DNA of 64,000 nucleotides from Burkholderia sp. HI2500 (GTDB lineage Bacteria; Pseudomonadota; Gammaproteobacteria; Burkholderiales; Burkholderiaceae): positions 62,001-126,000 of the forward strand of contig NZ_NKFL01000004.1 in assembly GCF_002223055.1 (NCBI RefSeq), read 5' to 3'. The notes below the pieces were generated by a model that worked only from the letters and a program-made list of their open reading frames with translations, made no database searches and was not told the origin of the DNA. The translations under genes were made by a program, and so were the position numbers. This document shows, piece after piece, positions 60,473 through 64,000 of this stretch. The first letter of the stretch is position 1. Every line of letters begins with the position of its first letter.

Positions 60473-61321
60473 TCAATCCTTCGTGCCGTCGTCGATCCGG
60501 CGGCGCGTGATCGCCTCCTTCGCGCGGCCGACCCGTTCCATCAGCGCGGGGCCGCGTGACAGCGCGACGCCGACCGCGAGGATGTCGCCGATCGCGAGAT
60601 GCGACATCCGCGACGTCATCGGCGAGAACACGTCCGTTTCCTCCGCGACGTTCGACGCGAGACTCACCGTCGCGAGCTTCGCGAGCGGCGAATGGCTCTG
60701 CGTGATCGCGACGACCTTCGCGCCGCATGCGAGCGCGGAGCGCGCGGCGTCGACGATGTCACGCGTGCGGCCGGTGTTCGAGATCGCGACGACGACGTCG
60801 TGCGGGCCGAGCAGCGCCGACGACATCGAGAACGTGTGCGGATCCGAATACGCGACGCTCGGCACGCCGAGCCGGAAGAACTTGTGCTGGATGTCCTGCG
60901 CGGCGATGCCCGAGCCGCCGGCGCCGTAGAACTCGATCCGCGACGCGTTCGACAGCAGCCCGATCGCCTCGGCGACGCTGCCGGCGGACAGGCTGTTGCG
61001 CACCTCGATCAGTGCACCGATCGTGCGGTCGAACACCTTGCCGATGATGCCGGGCGCCGGTTCGTCGGGCTCGACGTCGCGATAGACCGACGACACGCCC
61101 GGCGCGACGCTCTGCGCGAGCCGGATCTTGAATTCGCGAAAGCCGCTACAGCCGAGCGCCTGGCAGAAGCGGGCGATCGTCGGCTGGCTGACGCCCGCGC
61201 GCGTCGACAGCTCGGTCATCGCGAGGTCGAGCACCTCGCGCGGCGCGGCGAGGATGTAGTCGGCGAGCTTGCGCTCGGACGGGCGCAACTCGGCGCGGAT
61301 CGCTTCAATGCGGGGCAGCAT
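60473..61321 (-). CDS. hexR: HexR, RpiR-family regulator of glucose/Entner-Doudoroff genes
   Basis: 282 residues. N-terminal helix-turn-helix (ELSTRAGVSQPTIARFCQAL) and a C-terminal SIS sugar-phosphate domain (IEFYGAGGSGIAAQDIQHKF, AISNTGRTRDIVDAA). HexR represses edd, eda and related genes and is released by 2-keto-3-deoxy-6-phosphogluconate. It is divergent from edd and two HexR-type palindromes lie between, which fits self-control and control of edd-eda. Confidence 0.94.
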   Translation of the reverse strand: MLPRIEAIRAELRPSERKLADYILAAPREVLDLAMTELSTRAGVSQPTIARFCQALGCSGFREFKIRLAQSVAPGVSSVYRDVEPDEPAPGIIGKVFDRTIGALIEVRNSLSAGSVAEAIGLLSNASRIEFYGAGGSGIAAQDIQHKFFRLGVPSVAYSDPHTFSMSSALLGPHDVVVAISNTGRTRDIVDAARSALACGAKVVAITQSHSPLAKLATVSLASNVAEETDVFSPMTSRMSHLAIGDILAVGVALSRGPALMERVGRAKEAITRRRIDDGTKD

Positions 61322-61372
61322 GGGACGGCAGGCAGAAATCGGGTTCGGATGAGCGAGTGTATCGCAATCGAA

Positions 61373-61389
61373 TTGTAGAAAATCTACAA
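61373..61389. promoter_or_regulatory. HexR operator, hexR-proximal
   Basis: Perfect TTGTAG-AAAAT-CTACAA palindrome in an AT-rich patch 52 bases from the hexR start. It fits the known HexR site (inverted TGTAG/CTACA halves about 17 bases overall). Confidence 0.8.
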
Positions 61390-61504
61390 GAAAATACTAG
61401 CGTGGGCGCAGTACTTTCAGTGAGGTGGGTTAGGGTTTTCACTAGGTTGCGCCTTACTGGTAGCGGGAATGGGGGTTGCGGGTCGACGAATCCGCATTGC
61501 ATGC

Positions 61505-61521
61505 TTGTAGTTTTTCTACTA
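61505..61521. promoter_or_regulatory. HexR operator, edd-proximal
   Basis: TTGTAG-TTTTT-CTACTA, one base off a perfect copy of the site at 61373-61389, 83 bases before the edd ATG. Confidence 0.75.
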
Positions 61522-61603
61522 GACTGGCTTCGTTCTGTCGACGCATTCGACCGTCCCCACGATTCCAACCGCCGGTGTCGGCCGGCATACAGGAGCGCCC
61601 AGC

Positions 61604-63460
61604 ATGACGTCGCTGCACCCCACTCTGGCGAAGGTCACCGAACGCGTGATCGCCCGCAGCCAATCGACCCGTTCCGCCTATCTGCAGCGCATCGACGGCG
61701 CGCAGGGCAAGTTCCCGGCACGCGGCGCGCTATCGTGCGCGAACCTCGCGCACGGCTTCGCCGGCCTCGAGGGTAACGACAAGTTCTCGATCAAGGCGAT
61801 CCGCGAGCCGAACATCGGCATCGTGTCCTCGTACAACGAGATGCTGTCCGCGCATGCGCCGTACAAGGAGTTCCCCGAGATCATCAAGGCGGCCGCGCGC
61901 GAGAACGGCGGGGTCGCGCAGTTCGCGGGCGGCGTGCCGGCGATGTGCGACGGCGTCACGCAGGGCAACCCGGGGATGGAGCTGTCGCTGTTCTCGCGCG
62001 AGGCGATCGCGATGGGCACGGCGATCGCGCTCACGCACAACATGTTCGACGCGGCGCTCTGCCTCGGCATCTGCGACAAGATCGTGCCGGGTTTGCTGAT
62101 CGGCGCGCTGCAGTTCGGCCACCTGCCGACGATCTTCGTGCCGGCCGGCCCGATGACGAGCGGCCTGTCGAACGACGACAAGGCGAAGATCCGCCAGCAG
62201 TTCGCGACCGGCCAGGTCGGCCGCGACGCGCTGCTCGAAGCCGAATCCGCCGCCTATCACGGCCACGGCACCTGCACGTTCTACGGCACCGCGAACAGCA
62301 ACCAGATGCTGATGGAGCTGATGGGGCTGCATCTGCCGGGCTCGGCATTCGTCCACCCGCACACGCCGCTGCGCACCGCGCTCACCGCCGAGGCTGCGCG
62401 CCGCGTGCTCGACCTGACCGTCGAGCGCGGCCACTACACGCCGATCGGCCACGTGATCGACGAGAAGGCGATCGTCAACGGGATCGTCGCGCTGCTCGCG
62501 ACGGGCGGCTCGACCAACCACACGCTGCACCTCGTCGCGATCGCGCGCGCGGCCGGCATCCTGATCGACTGGAACGATTTCGACGAACTGTCGGCCGTCG
62601 TGCCGCTGCTCGCGAAGATCTACCCGAACGGCAAGGCCGACGTGAACCATTTCCACGCGGCGGGCGGCGTGGCCTTCCTGGTACGCAACCTGCTCGAAGG
62701 CGGGCTGCTGCACGAGGACGTGACGACGGTCGCCGGCAAGGGTCTCGCGCACTACACGAAGGAGCCGAAGCTGATCGACGGCAAGCTGACGTGGGTCGAC
62801 GGCGCGGCCGAGAGCCACGACACGAAGGTGCTGCGCGGCATCCGCGACCCGTTCCAGCCGGACGGTGGCCTGCGCCTGATGCAGGGCCGCCTCGGCCGCG
62901 GCGTGATCAAGATTTCGGCGGTCGCGCCCGAGCACCGCAAGGTGACGGCGCCCGCGATCGTGTTCGATTCGCAGGAGGCCGTGCAGGAAGCATTCGATCG
63001 CGGCGAGCTGAAGCGCGATTTCGTCGCGGTGGTGCGCTTCCAGGGCGCGCGCGCGAACGGGATGCCCGAGCTGCACCGTTTGACGCCGCTGCTCGGCGTG
63101 CTGCAGGATCAGGGCTTCCACGTCGCGCTGGTTACCGACGGCCGCATGTCGGGCGCGTCGGGCAAGGTGCCGGCCGTGATCCACGTATCGCCGGAAGCGC
63201 TGCTGGCCGGCCCGCTCGGCAAGGTGAAGACGGGCGATACGCTCGTGATCGACGCGGAAGCCGGCGTGCTCGACATCGAGGTCGACGCCGCCGAGTGGCA
63301 GGCGCGCCCGGTCGCGCAGCCGCTGCACCAGGCCGAGAACGAGGTCGGTTTCGGGCGTGAACTGTTCGGCGTGTTCCGCGCGGCCGCCGCGCCGGCCGAG
63401 CAGGGCGCATCGGTTTTCGGCGCGCTGGTCGGCGAAACGGCCGCCCACGTCGCCGCATGA
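61604..63460 (+). CDS. edd: Phosphogluconate dehydratase
   Basis: 618 residues. Entner-Doudoroff enzyme converting 6-phosphogluconate to KDPG with an iron-sulfur cluster. Seen: [20 protein letters not shown], the cysteines in [23 protein letters not shown] and [15 protein letters not shown] that bind the cluster, GGSTNHTLH, and [14 protein letters not shown]. The eda gene follows 19 bases later. Operator sites upstream indicate HexR control. Confidence 0.98.
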   Translation: MTSLHPTLAKVTERVIARSQSTRSAYLQRIDGAQGKFPARGALSCANLAHGFAGLEGNDKFSIKAIREPNIGIVSSYNEMLSAHAPYKEFPEIIKAAARENGGVAQFAGGVPAMCDGVTQGNPGMELSLFSREAIAMGTAIALTHNMFDAALCLGICDKIVPGLLIGALQFGHLPTIFVPAGPMTSGLSNDDKAKIRQQFATGQVGRDALLEAESAAYHGHGTCTFYGTANSNQMLMELMGLHLPGSAFVHPHTPLRTALTAEAARRVLDLTVERGHYTPIGHVIDEKAIVNGIVALLATGGSTNHTLHLVAIARAAGILIDWNDFDELSAVVPLLAKIYPNGKADVNHFHAAGGVAFLVRNLLEGGLLHEDVTTVAGKGLAHYTKEPKLIDGKLTWVDGAAESHDTKVLRGIRDPFQPDGGLRLMQGRLGRGVIKISAVAPEHRKVTAPAIVFDSQEAVQEAFDRGELKRDFVAVVRFQGARANGMPELHRLTPLLGVLQDQGFHVALVTDGRMSGASGKVPAVIHVSPEALLAGPLGKVKTGDTLVIDAEAGVLDIEVDAAEWQARPVAQPLHQAENEVGFGRELFGVFRAAAAPAEQGASVFGALVGETAAHVAA

Positions 63461-63479
63461 ATTTCAAGGAGCCAATTCA

Positions 63480-64000
63480 ATGAAGACGATTGCTGAAATC
63501 GTGAAGCTGGGCCCGGTCATCCCGGTGCTCGCATTCGACTCGGTCGAGCAGGGCGAACACGTGTCGCGTGCGCTGCACGCAGGCGGCGTGAAGGTGCTCG
63601 AGATCACGCTGCGCACGCCGGCCGGCCTGGAAGCGATCCAGCGCGCCAGCCAGCTCGCGGACGACATCGTCGTCGGCGTCGGCACGATCACGAAGCCCGA
63701 GCATTGCGAGCAGGCCAAGCGCGCGGGCGCGAAGTTCGGCGTGTCGCCGGGCCTGACGAAGGAGCTGCACCTCGCGTCGCTCGACGCGGGCCTGCCGCTG
63801 CTGCCGGGCGTGATGACGCCGAGCGACATCATCCAGGCGCTCGAATTCGGCTACGAGATCGTGAAGTTCTTCCCCGCGCAGCAAGCGGGCGGCGTGCCGA
63901 TGCTGCAGGCGTTCCACGGCCCGTTCCCGGCGCTGAAGTTCTGCCCGACCGGCGGCATCACCGTCGAAACCGCGCCGAATTTCCTGAAACTGCCGAACGT
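63480..64000 (+). CDS. eda: KDPG aldolase, 3' end off the window
   Basis: About 173 residues visible from ATG at 63480 before the right edge; the family is about 210. Splits KDPG into pyruvate and glyceraldehyde 3-phosphate. The catalytic glutamate lies in VLEITLRTPAGLEAI, PGVMTPSDIIQALEFG follows, and the Schiff-base lysine is in IVKFFPAQQAGG; FCPTGGITVETA is the phosphate loop. LRTP separates it from the dgoA product (LNSP). Ribosome site AAGGAGCCAATTC. Confidence 0.96.
   Translation, partial: MKTIAEIVKLGPVIPVLAFDSVEQGEHVSRALHAGGVKVLEITLRTPAGLEAIQRASQLADDIVVGVGTITKPEHCEQAKRAGAKFGVSPGLTKELHLASLDAGLPLLPGVMTPSDIIQALEFGYEIVKFFPAQQAGGVPMLQAFHGPFPALKFCPTGGITVETAPNFLKLPN

Overview
The window is about 64 kb of very GC-rich DNA with strong C/G at third codon positions, no RNA operons, no insertion sequences and dense operons of housekeeping genes. 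The gene order and protein sequences point to a beta-proteobacterium of the genus Burkholderia, most likely a Burkholderia cepacia complex chromosome 1. Evidence includes aroQ-accB-accC-prmA, mpl next to a tlpA-like gene, RNB ribonuclease-aroE-mtgA, dapB-exbB-exbD-leuS-lptE-holA, and HexR-controlled edd-eda. The species assignment is inference from recognition; nothing was searched.

Layout. 1-6.9 kb: fatty-acid synthesis (accB, accC), shikimate (aroQ), L11 methylation (prmA, cut by the left edge), a TlpA-like thioredoxin, and murein recycling (mpl) with a small esterase. 7-10.7 kb: RNB-family ribonuclease, aroE and mtgA, tightly packed. 11.1-13.3 kb: a secreted S10 serine carboxypeptidase-like lipoprotein and a small EF-hand protein. 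13.5-22.7 kb: a ten-gene sugar cluster (IclR regulator, dgoK, dgoA, two SDR dehydrogenases, an AraFGH-type ABC importer, a mutarotase) that fits oxidative D-galactose/L-arabinose use. 22.7-29.4 kb: pyrF, a secreted phosphorylcholine-phosphatase-like HAD enzyme, thiL-pgpA-pncC on the minus strand, and the malic enzyme-phosphotransacetylase fusion maeB.

29.4-32.7 kb is the least ordinary stretch. It has a gene-free AT-richer gap that carries a minus-strand, strongly structured RNA candidate with its own terminator, then a secreted barnase-like RNase with a barstar-like inhibitor, then two secreted proteins I do not recognise. 32.7-38.3 kb: rsmE, a glyoxalase-fold protein, a divergent SpeE-like aminopropyltransferase, tkt and gapA. 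38.3-43.9 kb: a LysR regulator divergent from an L-idonate/ketogluconate operon (idnO, MFS transporter, 2-hydroxyacid dehydrogenase, idnD). 44-50.3 kb: an MFS exporter divergent from a CynR-like regulator, then a GntR/FadR-type regulator divergent from a dicarboxylate-type symporter plus allantoicase and ureidoglycolate lyase, with two matching operator palindromes in the divergent gap. 50.5-60.4 kb: fur, bamE, dapB, exbBD, leuS, lptE, holA, proA, hemJ. 60.4-64 kb: hexR divergent from edd-eda (cut by the right edge), with two HexR-type palindromes between them.

Several parts feed one metabolic picture: peripheral sugar acids and galactose/arabinose are oxidised and enter central metabolism through KDPG/KDPGal aldolases, the Entner-Doudoroff enzymes, transketolase and GapA, while MaeB links C4 acids to pyruvate. 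No tRNA, rRNA, CRISPR array, prophage or transposase was seen.
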